Of a DNA stretch of 64,000 nt, positions 47,462 to 56,852 are shown piece by piece. Within the stretch, counting starts at the first letter, position 1. Each line of letters opens with the position of its first letter. A model generated the notes under the pieces. That model ran no database searches, had not been told where the DNA came from, and saw nothing but the letters and a program-made list of their open reading frames with translations. Source of the stretch: Bacteroidales bacterium (GTDB lineage Bacteria > Bacteroidota > Bacteroidia > Bacteroidales > F082); contig JACZJI010000049.1 of NCBI GenBank assembly GCA_014860665.1, positions 1 to 64,000 on the forward strand, given 5' to 3'. A program made the translations under genes and the position numbers.

Positions 47462-47989
47462 ATGGAAGATTCTAAAGTATTTATCATTACAGGAGAACAG
47501 GGGAGAGGAAAAACGACTTTCCTGAAATTGCTTTTACCCGAGCTGGAACGCCTGGATATTAAGGTCATTGGCTTTTACGCTGATGGGCAATGGAAAAATG
47601 ATGTCAGAGTAAGGTTTGATGTCGTGGATATACAAAGTCGAAAAAGTCATCTTTTGTGCTCAGATGAGCCCAATGCAGAATTTGAAAGAATTGGAAGGTA
47701 TTATTTTGACCCGAAAACGATCCTTTGGGGCGAAGATTTATTATTGAATGAAGATCGAACCGGTAAGTGTTTATTTGTTATAGATGAGATTGGAAAATTC
47801 GAGATAGCACAAAAAGTCTGGCACAATGTATTAAGAGAGTTGCTGGATATTAGAATGCCTATTTTGATAACAGTAAGAAAAGAAATTTTGGAACGAGTAA
47901 TTGAATATTTTCAGATACAAGATCCCATAGTTTTTAGATTGGATAGCACACAAAAAAAAGTTGCCCAAGCTATCGCCGGGCAACTCTGA
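47462..47989 (+). CDS. Small P-loop NTPase (THEP1-like)
   Basis: A 175-residue nucleoside triphosphatase. Walker A is GEQGRGKTTF (about 10-19) and Walker B CLFVIDEIGKFE, followed by PILITVRKE. Length and motif order match the THEP1/DUF265 NTPase family, which hydrolyses various NTPs in vitro; the cellular role is unknown. The start is the ATG at 47462, just after the promoter element. Confidence 0.78.
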   Translation: MEDSKVFIITGEQGRGKTTFLKLLLPELERLDIKVIGFYADGQWKNDVRVRFDVVDIQSRKSHLLCSDEPNAEFERIGRYYFDPKTILWGEDLLLNEDRTGKCLFVIDEIGKFEIAQKVWHNVLRELLDIRMPILITVRKEILERVIEYFQIQDPIVFRLDSTQKKVAQAIAGQL

Positions 47990-48018
47990 TTTTTTATTTA
48001 AATACTAAAAAAAGTTTA

Positions 48019-48738
48019 CTATTCAACTTTTGTATGGTTTACAATTTCCTCATCAACCAGAATACGGCCACAGTATTCACAAACAATGATCTTTTTGTGA
48101 AGTTTAATATCCATCTGATGCTGGGCAGGAATTTTGTTAAAACAGCCACCACAAGCATCACGTTCTATCTTAACAACAGCCAGTCCGTTACGGAAATTTT
48201 TCCTGATTCTTTTATAAGCAGAAAGCAATCTGTCTTCAATAAAATGCTCATTTTCTTTTGATAAACGGATTAGCTCTTTTTCTTCTTTTTCAGTTTCGGA
48301 AACAATGCCACTTAATTCAGCCCTTTTATCTTCAAGATCTTGCTGGCGATATGACATTTTTTCCTGAGTATCCTCGATCTCAGTAATCAGATTTTCAATC
48401 TGTTGTTTTGCTTCCTTCGTTTTCTTTTCAGCAAGCTGAATTTCAAGATTCTGGAACTCAACTTCTTTGCTCAGTGAATCATATTCGCGGTTATTACGAA
48501 CATTCATCTGCTGTTCTTCGTATTTTTTGATAAGGGATTTGCTCTCTTTGACAGCACTTTCTTTTTCAACAATGAAGTGTTCGAAACGGCTTTTTTCCTC
48601 TTGCAAGTTTGAAATACGGGTTACCAATCCTTCAATTTCGTCTTCAAGGTCTTCAACCTCAAGGGGTAACTCGCCTCTAATTATTTTAATTTTGTCTATT
48701 TGGGAATCGATTTGTTGAAGGTTGTACAGGGAAATCAA
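48019..48738 (-). CDS. Coiled-coil C4 zinc-ribbon protein
   Basis: A cytoplasmic protein made of a long antiparallel coiled coil (about 5-170) and a C-terminal zinc ribbon with CGGC near 200 and CEYC near 225. The family is often next to Nif3-like genes, as here, and its role is not settled. The first possible standard start is TTG at 48738, but the reading frame continues upstream to 48798 with VESEVSVEKKL, which resembles the usual N-terminus (VEEKL-type). That stretch has only ATT/ATA codons as possible starts (48795, 48792), so a non-AUG start is likely. Confidence 0.82.
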   Translation of the reverse strand: MISLYNLQQIDSQIDKIKIIRGELPLEVEDLEDEIEGLVTRISNLQEEKSRFEHFIVEKESAVKESKSLIKKYEEQQMNVRNNREYDSLSKEVEFQNLEIQLAEKKTKEAKQQIENLITEIEDTQEKMSYRQQDLEDKRAELSGIVSETEKEEKELIRLSKENEHFIEDRLLSAYKRIRKNFRNGLAVVKIERDACGGCFNKIPAQHQMDIKLHKKIIVCEYCGRILVDEEIVNHTKVE

Positions 48739-48811
48739 TTTCTTTTCTACGCTAACTTCGCTTTCAACCTGAGTGTTATTTTCCTTTGTTATAATAAATT
48801 AAGTTACAGAA

Positions 48812-49909
48812 CTACATAAAAGAGACAGGATTTGTATTCATATTTGAAATTCGGAGTGCAAAATTAGGAAATTTTTTTGTTATTAAATCAAATAATAACT
48901 CTTTCGTAAATTGCTCAGTTTCATAATGTCCTGCGTCTACCAGCGTCATTTCTCCATGATAAAGGAAGAAATCATGGTATTTTAAATCGGCAGTTACAAA
49001 TAAATCGGCACCTTGACGGTAAGCGTCTTCCATTAAAAAGCTGCCACTTCCTCCGCAGATTGCTACTTTTTTTACTTTCCTGGTTGAGTGAAACGGACCA
49101 TGCCGCAGTCCTGATGCCTGCAGGGTCATTTTAAGTTCTTTCAGAAATTCTTCGATATCTGTTTCCTTTTCTAATATTCCTATCAGTCCGGAACCAATAT
49201 TTTCACTTTTGTTAGTCAACGGATAGATATCATAAGCAACTTCTTCGTAAGGATGTACTTCGAGCATAGCATTGATGACTTTTGAAATCATCCACCTAGG
49301 AACGATGGTTTCAATTCTGATTTCGTTTTCAAAGTGGGTTTTCCCTATTTCTCCAACATAAGGATCAGCGCCTTCTCCTGCTTTAAAACTTCCTTGTCCT
49401 TCTGTATTATAACTGCAATGGCTATAATTTCCAATATGTCCGGCACCTGCATCCAGCATACTGTTTCTGACTTCTTCGGCATGACTCTGAGGGCAAAATA
49501 CCACCAGTTTATTCAACTCACCTCCTTTAGAATACAATACTTTTGTTTGCTTTAACCCGATTTTTTTTGCCAGCGCTCCGTTCACGCCTCCTGAAATATT
49601 ATCAAGATTGGTGTGAATTGCATAGATTGCCACATCATTTTTGATAGCTTTCACAACAAGATTTTCCACCAGATTTCCTCCATTGAGTTTTTTTAGTCCT
49701 TTAAAAATGAGCGGATGGTGTGAAATAATTAAATCACATCCGTTTTTTATAGCCTCATCCATTACTTCTTCTGTAACATCAAGACTTATAAGTGCTTTGT
49801 TGATGTTTTTATCTGGTGAACCTATCAGTAATCCGGAGTTATCATATGATTCCTGTAGTCCCAAAGGGGCAATTTGTTCTAAAAAATCAGTAATTTTTTT
49901 TATTTTCAT
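48812..49909 (-). CDS. Nif3-like dinuclear metal protein
   Basis: A hexameric metal-binding protein of the Nif3/YbgI family (365 residues), sometimes annotated as GTP cyclohydrolase I type 2. Metal ligands are in ISHHPLIF (His64, His65) and the C-terminal DAGHYETEQF. An inserted central domain of about 100 residues (about 125-235, NKLVVFCPQSHAEEVRNSML; HPYEEVAYDIYPL) is of the CutA/YqfO type seen in longer family members. Biochemical function is not agreed. It lies upstream of the zinc-ribbon gene on the same strand, 73 bases from the likely operon partner. Confidence 0.9.
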   Translation of the reverse strand: MKIKKITDFLEQIAPLGLQESYDNSGLLIGSPDKNINKALISLDVTEEVMDEAIKNGCDLIISHHPLIFKGLKKLNGGNLVENLVVKAIKNDVAIYAIHTNLDNISGGVNGALAKKIGLKQTKVLYSKGGELNKLVVFCPQSHAEEVRNSMLDAGAGHIGNYSHCSYNTEGQGSFKAGEGADPYVGEIGKTHFENEIRIETIVPRWMISKVINAMLEVHPYEEVAYDIYPLTNKSENIGSGLIGILEKETDIEEFLKELKMTLQASGLRHGPFHSTRKVKKVAICGGSGSFLMEDAYRQGADLFVTADLKYHDFFLYHGEMTLVDAGHYETEQFTKELLFDLITKKFPNFALRISNMNTNPVSFM

Positions 49910-50033
49910 GAAGACTTAAGTTTGTGATTCTGGAAAAAATAAGGCTTAAACCCTTATTTTTGGAAAAATTTTCATAAAATTACGCAATTTTTAACTCAAA
50001 AAAGATCGAAGTTTTTTACAAATTGATTTTTCA

Positions 50034-51098
50034 ATGTGGCGACTGGTATTACTTCCGGTGAGTTTTATTTTTGGTTTAGGGATCAGAATACGGCATTTTT
50101 TGTTTAATATAGGAATTCTGTCTTCTAAATCATATGAAATGCCCATCATCAGTGTGGGAAATCTAAGCCTTGGAGGCAGTGGAAAAACTCCACATACGGA
50201 ATATCTTGTACGTCTCCTGTTGAAAGAAAAAAAGAAAATTGCCATTCTTTCGCGAGGATATGGAAGAAAGACTAAGGGGTATTTTAAAGCTACTCCTGAA
50301 TCTGATTCTACTCAAATTGGTGATGAACCAACGCAGTTTCAAAAGAAATTTGGAAAACATATCACGCTAGCCGTTGATGGAAGTAGGCGAGAGGGGATTG
50401 AGACCCTTATGAAAGAAGACAAAGATATGGATGTGATTTTGCTGGATGATGCGATGCAACACAGATTTGTTAAGCCTGGATTTTCAATATTGCTAACTGA
50501 TTACAGAAAGCTTTATTCTGATGATTATCTTTTCCCGGCCGGTGGACTTCGTGATGTGAAATCAGCAGCAAGAAGGGCAGATGTAATTATCGTTTCCAAA
50601 ACGGAAAGGATGCTCTCGCCAATAGTCAGAAAAGATATTCATAAAAAACTTAATGTAGCAGATCATCAGAAATTATATTTTTCGTATTTACATTATGACA
50701 AGCTAGTGTCGCTGCATGATTTTGAGAGAAGAAATAACGAGAAAAAATATTCGATAATCGTACTTTTTTCCGGAGTAGCGAATTCCTATCCTTTAAAGGA
50801 TTATTTACGTTATCGTTGCCGGGAATTAATATCTCTGGATTTTCCTGATCACCATTACTACACACGAAAGGATGTTGAGCTGATAGCCAGAACTTACGAG
50901 GATCAATTTACCAGAAACAAAGCGATCATTACTACGGAAAAGGATGCTATGAGATTGATAAATTCTCCCTATCTTCGCATTCTTGAAGATTTACCAGTGT
51001 ATTTCCTGCCTATTGAGGTGAAATTTCATGGTGAGGATGGTGAAGAGTTTAATGATCAAATTCTGAAATATGTTAGAGAAAATCCAAGAAAGCGTTGA
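50034..51098 (+). CDS. lpxK: Tetraacyldisaccharide 4'-kinase
   Basis: LpxK phosphorylates the 4' position of the lipid A disaccharide at the inner membrane (354 residues). An N-terminal membrane-anchoring helix precedes the P-loop GGSGKTPHTEYL (47-58). DVILLDDAMQHR and ITTEKDAMRL are typical. The next gene, a purine nucleoside phosphorylase, starts inside its last 29 bases, so translation is coupled. Confidence 0.95.
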   Translation: MWRLVLLPVSFIFGLGIRIRHFLFNIGILSSKSYEMPIISVGNLSLGGSGKTPHTEYLVRLLLKEKKKIAILSRGYGRKTKGYFKATPESDSTQIGDEPTQFQKKFGKHITLAVDGSRREGIETLMKEDKDMDVILLDDAMQHRFVKPGFSILLTDYRKLYSDDYLFPAGGLRDVKSAARRADVIIVSKTERMLSPIVRKDIHKKLNVADHQKLYFSYLHYDKLVSLHDFERRNNEKKYSIIVLFSGVANSYPLKDYLRYRCRELISLDFPDHHYYTRKDVELIARTYEDQFTRNKAIITTEKDAMRLINSPYLRILEDLPVYFLPIEVKFHGEDGEEFNDQILKYVRENPRKR

Positions 51099-51879
51099 AT
51101 TTATTAAAGGCAAAACCAGCGTTAACCCTAAAGTAGCAATTATCCTTGGCTCAGGATTAGGCGATTTGGCTGATGAAATCAAGGTAACTGAAAAAATTTC
51201 CTATAAAGACATTCCAAATTTTCCTGTTTCGACCATCAAAGGTCATAACGGTCAGTTGATTTTCGGTACCTTGAATGATGTTGAAGTGGTTGCCATGCAA
51301 GGACGTTTTCACTTTTATGAAGGTTATAATATGACTGAAGTTACATTCCCTGTCAGGGTTTTTAAAAAGCTGGGAATTGAGTATTTGTTTGTCTCCAATG
51401 CGAGCGGTGGTGTCAATCCTAATTTTAGCGTAGGCGATATTATGTTTATTTCTGATCATATTAACCTGATGCCTAACCCATTGCTGGGAAAAAATTATGA
51501 CAGCTTAGGTCCGCGGTTTGTAGATATGAGTCAGGCCTACGACAAGGAATTGCTAAAGAAAGCAGAAAAAGTGGCTCAGGAACATGGAATTCATTATCAG
51601 AAAGGTGTTTATGCCGGTTCTTCAGGCCCTACTTATGAAACACCTTCTGAATACAGATACATGCGTTTTTTAGGTGCAGATGCTGTCGGAATGTCAACTG
51701 TTCCTGAAGTCATTGTGGCACGTCATATGGACATGAGAGTTTTTGCTGTTTCGGTCATTTCTGATTTGGGAGTAGAAGGCAAAATCGTTGAGATTTCGCA
51801 TCAGGAAGTATTGGCTGCCGTGCAAGCTGTTACCCCGAAATTGATCACGATCATCAAAGATTTGGTGCCACAGTTGTAG
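51070..51879 (+). CDS. Purine-nucleoside phosphorylase
   Basis: A class I (trimeric) purine nucleoside phosphorylase of 269 residues. Phosphate- and base-binding segments are ILGSGLGDLADE, GHNGQLIFG, SNASGGVNPNFSVGD and the purine/ribose segment MSTVPEVIVARHMDM. It splits inosine and guanosine with phosphate. The start overlaps lpxK by 29 bases, and lpxH follows 34 bases later: a salvage gene between two lipid A genes. Confidence 0.95.
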   Translation: MLEKIQESVEFIKGKTSVNPKVAIILGSGLGDLADEIKVTEKISYKDIPNFPVSTIKGHNGQLIFGTLNDVEVVAMQGRFHFYEGYNMTEVTFPVRVFKKLGIEYLFVSNASGGVNPNFSVGDIMFISDHINLMPNPLLGKNYDSLGPRFVDMSQAYDKELLKKAEKVAQEHGIHYQKGVYAGSSGPTYETPSEYRYMRFLGADAVGMSTVPEVIVARHMDMRVFAVSVISDLGVEGKIVEISHQEVLAAVQAVTPKLITIIKDLVPQL

Positions 51880-51913
51880 CAAATACCTGCAACTTTTACG
51901 ACGATTAACCATT

Positions 51914-52681
51914 ATGCCGTTGGAAAAAAATAAGGTTTATTTTATTTCAGATTTCCATCTGGGAATTCCTGACCATGATTCAAGTCTGGAAAGGGAAAAA
52001 CTGCTGGTTCAATGGCTTGATATGGCCTGGAAAGATGCCGCGGAAATTTTCCTGATGGGAGATATTTTTGACTTTTGGTTTGAGTATAAAACCGTAGTTC
52101 CAAAAGGCTATGTGAGGTTTCTTGGAAAATTGGCAGAAATTGCTGATTCAGGGGTTCCTGTTCATGTTTTCCGGGGTAATCATGATTTATGGGCTTTCAA
52201 TTATCTGGAAAAGGAAATAGGGGTGAAGCTTTATCGTAAGCCCATTATTCGAGAAATGTACGGTAAAGTATTTTATCTGGCTCATGGCGACGGTCTCGGA
52301 CCGGGAGATCGCAGTTATAAGTTTTTGAAAAAGGTTTTTGAGTTTCGCCCCAATCAATTTTTATTCAGTTGGCTACATCCTGATTTAGGAGCTGCTATGG
52401 GTAATTATTTTTCACGACGAAGCCGATTGGCAAAAATTAATTATGCAGCTGTTCAGGAACAATATTTCGAACGGGAAAAAGAAATTCTATTCCATTATGC
52501 CAGGAAAAAAGCTTCTGAACTTCCCAATGTTGATTTTTTTGTGTTTGGTCATCGGCATATTCCATTGCAGGAACCGGTCACTGATAAAGCAAATTTGATC
52601 ATTTTGGGAGACTGGATTTCACATTTCAGTTACGGTGTTTTTGAAAACGGTGTTTTCGAAGTCAGAACTTTCGACATCTGA
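51914..52681 (+). CDS. lpxH: UDP-2,3-diacylglucosamine diphosphatase
   Basis: LpxH removes UMP from UDP-diacylglucosamine to give lipid X in lipid A synthesis (255 residues, peripheral inner membrane). Metallophosphoesterase motifs are in order: SDFHLG (Asp13, His15), MGDIFDFW, RGNHDLW, AHGDGLG and FGHRHIP. Length is normal for the Bacteroidetes form. Together with lpxK 0.8 kb upstream it suggests a split lipid A operon. Confidence 0.92.
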   Translation: MPLEKNKVYFISDFHLGIPDHDSSLEREKLLVQWLDMAWKDAAEIFLMGDIFDFWFEYKTVVPKGYVRFLGKLAEIADSGVPVHVFRGNHDLWAFNYLEKEIGVKLYRKPIIREMYGKVFYLAHGDGLGPGDRSYKFLKKVFEFRPNQFLFSWLHPDLGAAMGNYFSRRSRLAKINYAAVQEQYFEREKEILFHYARKKASELPNVDFFVFGHRHIPLQEPVTDKANLIILGDWISHFSYGVFENGVFEVRTFDI

Positions 52682-52743
52682 AAATTTCTTTTTTTAATAT
52701 TTCGGATTTGGGATAAAGACATACATTAGTGTGCCCTTTTGTG

Positions 52744-52751
52744 TAAATTTG
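52744..52751 (+). promoter_or_regulatory. -7 promoter element for recN
   Basis: TAAATTTG, 26 bases before the ATG. Confidence 0.4.
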
Positions 52752-52777
52752 TCCGAAGAAAAATCTCTTCTTAAGAT

Positions 52778-54433
52778 ATGCTATCACATCTTTCCATAAA
52801 GAATTATACGCTGATTGACCGGGCGGAAGTGAGTTTCCTACCCGGTTTTACTGTTATTACAGGTGAGACCGGAGCCGGTAAATCCATTTTACTGGGTGCG
52901 CTTTCTCTGTTATTGGGTAAAAGGGCTGATCCTTCGGTTTTGATGGATAAAGATGAGAAATGTGTGGTGGAAGCAACCTTTGACATACATGGTCTGAATC
53001 TTGAATCTTTTTTCAGAGAAAACGATCTGGATTATGAGCCGGAAACCGTATTGCGAAGAGAGATTGTCCCTTCCGGGAAATCCAGAGCCTTTGTGAATGA
53101 CACTCCGGTGAATCTTAATATACTGAAAGATTTGGGTGAGAAGCTGGTGGATATTCATTCGCAGCATCAGACTTTGCTTCTCAATGAAGCAGATTTTCAA
53201 AGAGAGGTGTTGGATGGTTATGTAAATGAACCTGAATTACTCAGGGAATATCAAGAGCTGTTTACTCAATATTCTGAATCTGAAAGAAGACTGGCTCAGT
53301 TGAATGAGGAAAACCAGCAGGCCCGGCGCGATGAGGATTATTTCAGGTTCCAATTGGAAGAGCTTCAGGCAGCCAGGCTTAATGCTGATGAGCTTCCACA
53401 GCTGGAAGAGCGCGCTGCAATGTTATCCCATGCTGAAGAAATAGGAACAAGTGTGGCGTTGGCACGCTCTGTTTTAAAAGAGGATGAACATTCTGTTTTA
53501 GATCAGTTGAATCAGGTAAAAGATGCTTTTTCCAGACTGGCTGAATTGCACGGTGGCATTCGTGAATTTGTGGAGCGACTTCGTTCAACTGTTATTGAAC
53601 TTTCGGATTTATCTGGAGATATAGACCGTTTCTCTGATTTGGCTGACTTTGACCCTGAAGAAATGAAACAGGTGGAAGACAGACTGGATCTGCTTTATCG
53701 ATTACAGCAAAAGCATCATGTAGATGACATTACCGATTTGATTGAAATCAGGGATGATTTCCAGAAGAAGCTGGACTCCATCATGTCTCTTGATACACAA
53801 GTTGAGGAAGAAAAGGCACGTCTTGAAAAGCTTACAGTTGCTTTAGAAGAAAAGGCAAAATCGTTGAGTGGATTAAGGAAGAAGGTTTCTGCCGGATTTG
53901 AAAAAGAAGTTGAGGCACTTTTAAAACAGCTGGGCATGAAGGATGCTGTCTTTAAAGTGGAAATCGAGGTGTTAAAAAGATTTACACCATGGGGACGCGA
54001 CAAAATTACATTCCTGTTTAATGCTAATAAAGGCGGGCAGTTATCCAAAATCTCAAAATCAGCATCCGGTGGAGAGCTTTCTCGCTTGATGTTGGCTTTG
54101 AAATCACTGGTGCAACAGGTACAGGTATTACCGACTATTATTTTCGATGAAATTGATTCAGGTGTTTCGGGAGAAATCGCCGGTAAACTTGGAAATATTC
54201 TGAAAAAAATGTCATCTCAATTACAGGTGATGGCTATTACACACTTGCCTCAGATTGCAGCCAAGGCAGACGCTCATCTTAATGTTTACAAGGCAGAAAG
54301 AGAGGGTGTTACAACTTCCAGGATAGTACCTTTGACCAATGAAGGAAGGCTCGAAGAAATTGCCAAGATGCTGAGTGATGAGAAAATTACTGATGCTGCC
54401 CGTCAGGCCGCTTTAGCACTGATGCAGCCATAG
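52778..54433 (+). CDS. recN: DNA repair protein RecN
   Basis: An SMC-like ATPase acting in double-strand-break repair (551 residues). Walker A is GETGAGKSILLGAL (29-42); Q-loop HSQHQTLLL; two coiled-coil arms (about 160-210 and 280-370); signature ASGGELSRLMLALK and Walker B PTIIFDEIDSGVSG near the C-terminus, followed by ITHLPQIAAKA. All parts are intact. The recN promoter separates it from lpxH. Confidence 0.95.
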   Translation: MLSHLSIKNYTLIDRAEVSFLPGFTVITGETGAGKSILLGALSLLLGKRADPSVLMDKDEKCVVEATFDIHGLNLESFFRENDLDYEPETVLRREIVPSGKSRAFVNDTPVNLNILKDLGEKLVDIHSQHQTLLLNEADFQREVLDGYVNEPELLREYQELFTQYSESERRLAQLNEENQQARRDEDYFRFQLEELQAARLNADELPQLEERAAMLSHAEEIGTSVALARSVLKEDEHSVLDQLNQVKDAFSRLAELHGGIREFVERLRSTVIELSDLSGDIDRFSDLADFDPEEMKQVEDRLDLLYRLQQKHHVDDITDLIEIRDDFQKKLDSIMSLDTQVEEEKARLEKLTVALEEKAKSLSGLRKKVSAGFEKEVEALLKQLGMKDAVFKVEIEVLKRFTPWGRDKITFLFNANKGGQLSKISKSASGGELSRLMLALKSLVQQVQVLPTIIFDEIDSGVSGEIAGKLGNILKKMSSQLQVMAITHLPQIAAKADAHLNVYKAEREGVTTSRIVPLTNEGRLEEIAKMLSDEKITDAARQAALALMQP

Positions 54434-54513
54434 TTACAAATTCTTGAAACATTAATTGTACGGTTACTTTTACAAGCCTCGCTAATACAAGGTCATGTAT
54501 TTTTATTTTCTTT

Positions 54514-54521
54514 TATATTTG
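54514..54521 (+). promoter_or_regulatory. -7 promoter element for fabI
   Basis: TATATTTG, 29 bases before the ATG. Confidence 0.45.
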
Positions 54522-54550
54522 CCACTTAAAATTGTTCTAAATAAATACCA

Positions 54551-55408
54551 ATGGCTTACAATTTATTGAAAGGTAAAAAAGGGATCATCTTTGGTGCGCT
54601 GGACAGCAAGTCCATTGCATGGAAGGTGGCAGAAATGGCTTATGCAGAAGGGGCCACTTTTACGCTGAGTAACACTGAAACGGCCCTGCGATTTGGAGAG
54701 TTGGATCAACTTGCAGAAAAATGTCATGCAGAAATCATTCCTGCCGATGCTACGAATGTAGATGATTTGCTGAATGTTTTTGAGAAGTCGATGGAAATTC
54801 TGGGAGGTAAAGTAGACTTTGTGCTGCACTCCATAGGAATGTCTTTGAATGTTAGAAAGAAGAGGGTTTATAGCGATCTAAATTATCAGTTCCTAAACAA
54901 GACACTTGATATTTCTGCTATCTCTTTTCATAAAATGTTGCAGGTAGCTTATAAATTGGACGCCATCAATGAATGGGGTTCTGTTGTTGCGCTGAGCTAC
55001 ATTGCTGCTCAAAGAGTATTGTATGGTTATAACGATATGGCGGATGCCAAATCGTTACTTGAATCCATTGCAAGGAGTTTTGGGTATATTTATGGTCGTG
55101 ACAGAAAAGTACGGGTCAATACGATTTCTCAGTCTCCAACGATCACTACTGCAGGGTCGGGAGTAAAAGGAATAAATGGATTGATTGACTTTACCGAAAG
55201 GATGTCTCCTTTGGGTAATGCGGATGCTGAAGACTGTGCTAATTATTGTGTTGCTTTGTTTTCTGATATCACCCGAAAAGTTACCATGCAAAATCTTTAC
55301 CATGACGGTGGATTTTCAAGTATGGGTATGAGTTTGAAAGCGATGGCGATGTATAATAAAAGCCTTGAGATAGATATGGGACTTGATCTTCCCCTCGATT
55401 TGGATTAG
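54551..55408 (+). CDS. fabI: Enoyl-ACP reductase (NADH)
   Basis: FabI carries out the last reduction step of fatty acid elongation (285 residues). The SDR fold has the FabI-type N-terminus GIIFGALDSKSIAWKVAE, SIGMSLN and the catalytic Tyr-x6-Lys in YNDMADAK, with SYIAAQ upstream. QSPTITTAGSGVKG and LYHDGGFSSMGMS are characteristic of Bacteroidetes FabI. The only differences from the family are a slightly long C-terminus. Confidence 0.94.
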   Translation: MAYNLLKGKKGIIFGALDSKSIAWKVAEMAYAEGATFTLSNTETALRFGELDQLAEKCHAEIIPADATNVDDLLNVFEKSMEILGGKVDFVLHSIGMSLNVRKKRVYSDLNYQFLNKTLDISAISFHKMLQVAYKLDAINEWGSVVALSYIAAQRVLYGYNDMADAKSLLESIARSFGYIYGRDRKVRVNTISQSPTITTAGSGVKGINGLIDFTERMSPLGNADAEDCANYCVALFSDITRKVTMQNLYHDGGFSSMGMSLKAMAMYNKSLEIDMGLDLPLDLD

Positions 55409-55430
55409 ATAAAACAGAAATTGAAAAACG

Positions 55431-55456
55431 AAAAGCCTGCCATTTGGCAGGCTTTT
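55431..55456. terminator. Bidirectional terminator between fabI and slipin
   Basis: An 11-bp perfect stem AAAAGCCTGCC (55431-55441)/GGCAGGCTTTT (55446-55456), loop ATTT, with T-runs on both strands. It serves fabI (+) and the convergent slipin gene (-). Confidence 0.93.
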
Positions 55457-55506
55457 TTATTTGAAAGCTTCTGAGTGAAAAAATAAAAAATTCATTCTGT
55501 TCACAG

Positions 55507-56421
55507 TTATTCGGTATTTGTGGTTGGCTTTTTCTCCTCTTGTCCTTCCCGGATATTCGCAAAAGCTGTCAATCCGCCGATGACTCCGAGGTTCATGGAA
55601 TCGAGTGCTGAGCTGGGAACAATAACCATGGAACCTTTTTCTTTTAACCCCTCAAAAAGCATGTTCATGCCACGCAGATGCAGCGCCACAGGATTGTTGA
55701 TATATTGTTGGCTGGCTTTGGCGAATTTTTCTGCAATCTCAGTTTCAGCAGTCCCTAAAATAACCCTTGCCTGGCGTTCTCTTTGCGCTTGCGCCTGTTT
55801 GCTCATGGCATCAGCCAGAGCCTGTGGTATAACAATATCTTTAATGCCAACATTCTGACATGTAATGCCCCATGGATTGGTATTAATGTCGAGTACTTTT
55901 TGTAAATCTTCCGCAATTTTATCCCTTTCCTGTAAAAGATCGGCCAGCTCATGTTTGCCGATAATATCTCTTAAACCAGTTTGAGCAATGTAGTATATGG
56001 CTCTTTCATATTCCTGAACTTCCAGTGCTGCCTTTTCAACATCCCATACAGTCCAGTAAACAATAGCATCTACATTTACCGGGACAGTATCTTTGGTTAG
56101 GGTTTGTTCAGCTTTAAAGTCGGTGACCCTCACACGTTGATCGATAAAAGAATGTACAGTCTCAATGATTGGGATGATGATAAACAAACCGGGACCACTA
56201 AGCCCTTTATATTTTCCCATTCTTAAAACCACAGCTTTTTCCCATTGATCTGCAATATGAATGGAACTTGCTATAAGAATAGAGATGATGATAAAAACAA
56301 CAAGAAGAGGGACATCATATTTTCCTATGAGATGTAATCCAATGAAAATCGCCAGAAGAACAATTAATACGGTCATTGAAACCGGGTTGAAAAAACCCTT
56401 AGAGATTTTACTTTTGCTCAT
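55507..56421 (-). CDS. Slipin (SPFH/stomatin-like) membrane protein
   Basis: A band-7 family membrane scaffold of 304 residues. Two N-terminal hydrophobic helices (about 15-52) are followed by the SPFH domain (about 55-240, QWEKAVVLRMGKYKGLSGPGLFIIIP; VDAIVYWTVWD; ALADAMSKQAQAQRERQARV). Such proteins organise membrane microdomains and associate with proteases or channels. No NfeD partner gene is adjacent. The start overlaps the GntR gene by 14 bases, so the regulator and slipin form one operon. Confidence 0.9.
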   Translation of the reverse strand: MSKSKISKGFFNPVSMTVLIVLLAIFIGLHLIGKYDVPLLVVFIIISILIASSIHIADQWEKAVVLRMGKYKGLSGPGLFIIIPIIETVHSFIDQRVRVTDFKAEQTLTKDTVPVNVDAIVYWTVWDVEKAALEVQEYERAIYYIAQTGLRDIIGKHELADLLQERDKIAEDLQKVLDINTNPWGITCQNVGIKDIVIPQALADAMSKQAQAQRERQARVILGTAETEIAEKFAKASQQYINNPVALHLRGMNMLFEGLKEKGSMVIVPSSALDSMNLGVIGGLTAFANIREGQEEKKPTTNTE

Positions 56422-56791
56422 TTTGGTTCAGTTTTTGAAGTTGATGAATAAGGTCTTGTGCAGAAAATCCGTAGCTGAAAGCAATGGTAGAAAACTCTTT
56501 GCAAATTCCAACGAGTTTTGCGTTTCTTTCTTTCTCGGAGATGTGTAATTCAGATTTACTGATGAATGTGCCCGTGCCCTGTTGCGTTTCAAGAAAATCT
56601 TTCATCCCAAGTTCCTGGTAAGCTTTGGCTACTGTATTTAAGCTCACTTTAAGCTCGACGGCAAGGCTGCGTACAGTTGGTAGTTGCTCTCCGACTTTCA
56701 GATTTCCGCTAGCGATTCCAAATCGAATCTGATCTATAATCTGACGATAAAAGGGAATGCCTGCTTTGGGGTCTAATTTAAAGTTTATCAT
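56408..56791 (-). CDS. GntR-family regulator (YtrA-like)
   Basis: A short 127-residue regulator consisting of the winged-helix domain (about 8-75, GIPFYRQIIDQIRFGIASG; GEQLPTVRSLAVELKVSLNTVAKAYQELG) and a small helical tail. The ATG at 56791 gives the standard YtrA-type N-terminus and removes 42 implausible upstream codons. YtrA-type proteins usually repress membrane or transporter operons. It overlaps the slipin start by 14 bases and probably autoregulates the pair. Confidence 0.88.
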   Translation of the reverse strand: MINFKLDPKAGIPFYRQIIDQIRFGIASGNLKVGEQLPTVRSLAVELKVSLNTVAKAYQELGMKDFLETQQGTGTFISKSELHISEKERNAKLVGICKEFSTIAFSYGFSAQDLIHQLQKLNQNEQK

Positions 56792-56844
56792 AGCTCGGGT
56801 TATGCGGTGTCTGGCATAAAGATAAGTTATAAAAGGCTGATCTC

Positions 56845-56852
56845 CAAATTTA
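56845..56852 (-). promoter_or_regulatory. -7 promoter element for the gntR-slipin operon
   Basis: Reads TAAATTTG on the minus strand, 53 bases before the ATG. Confidence 0.4.
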
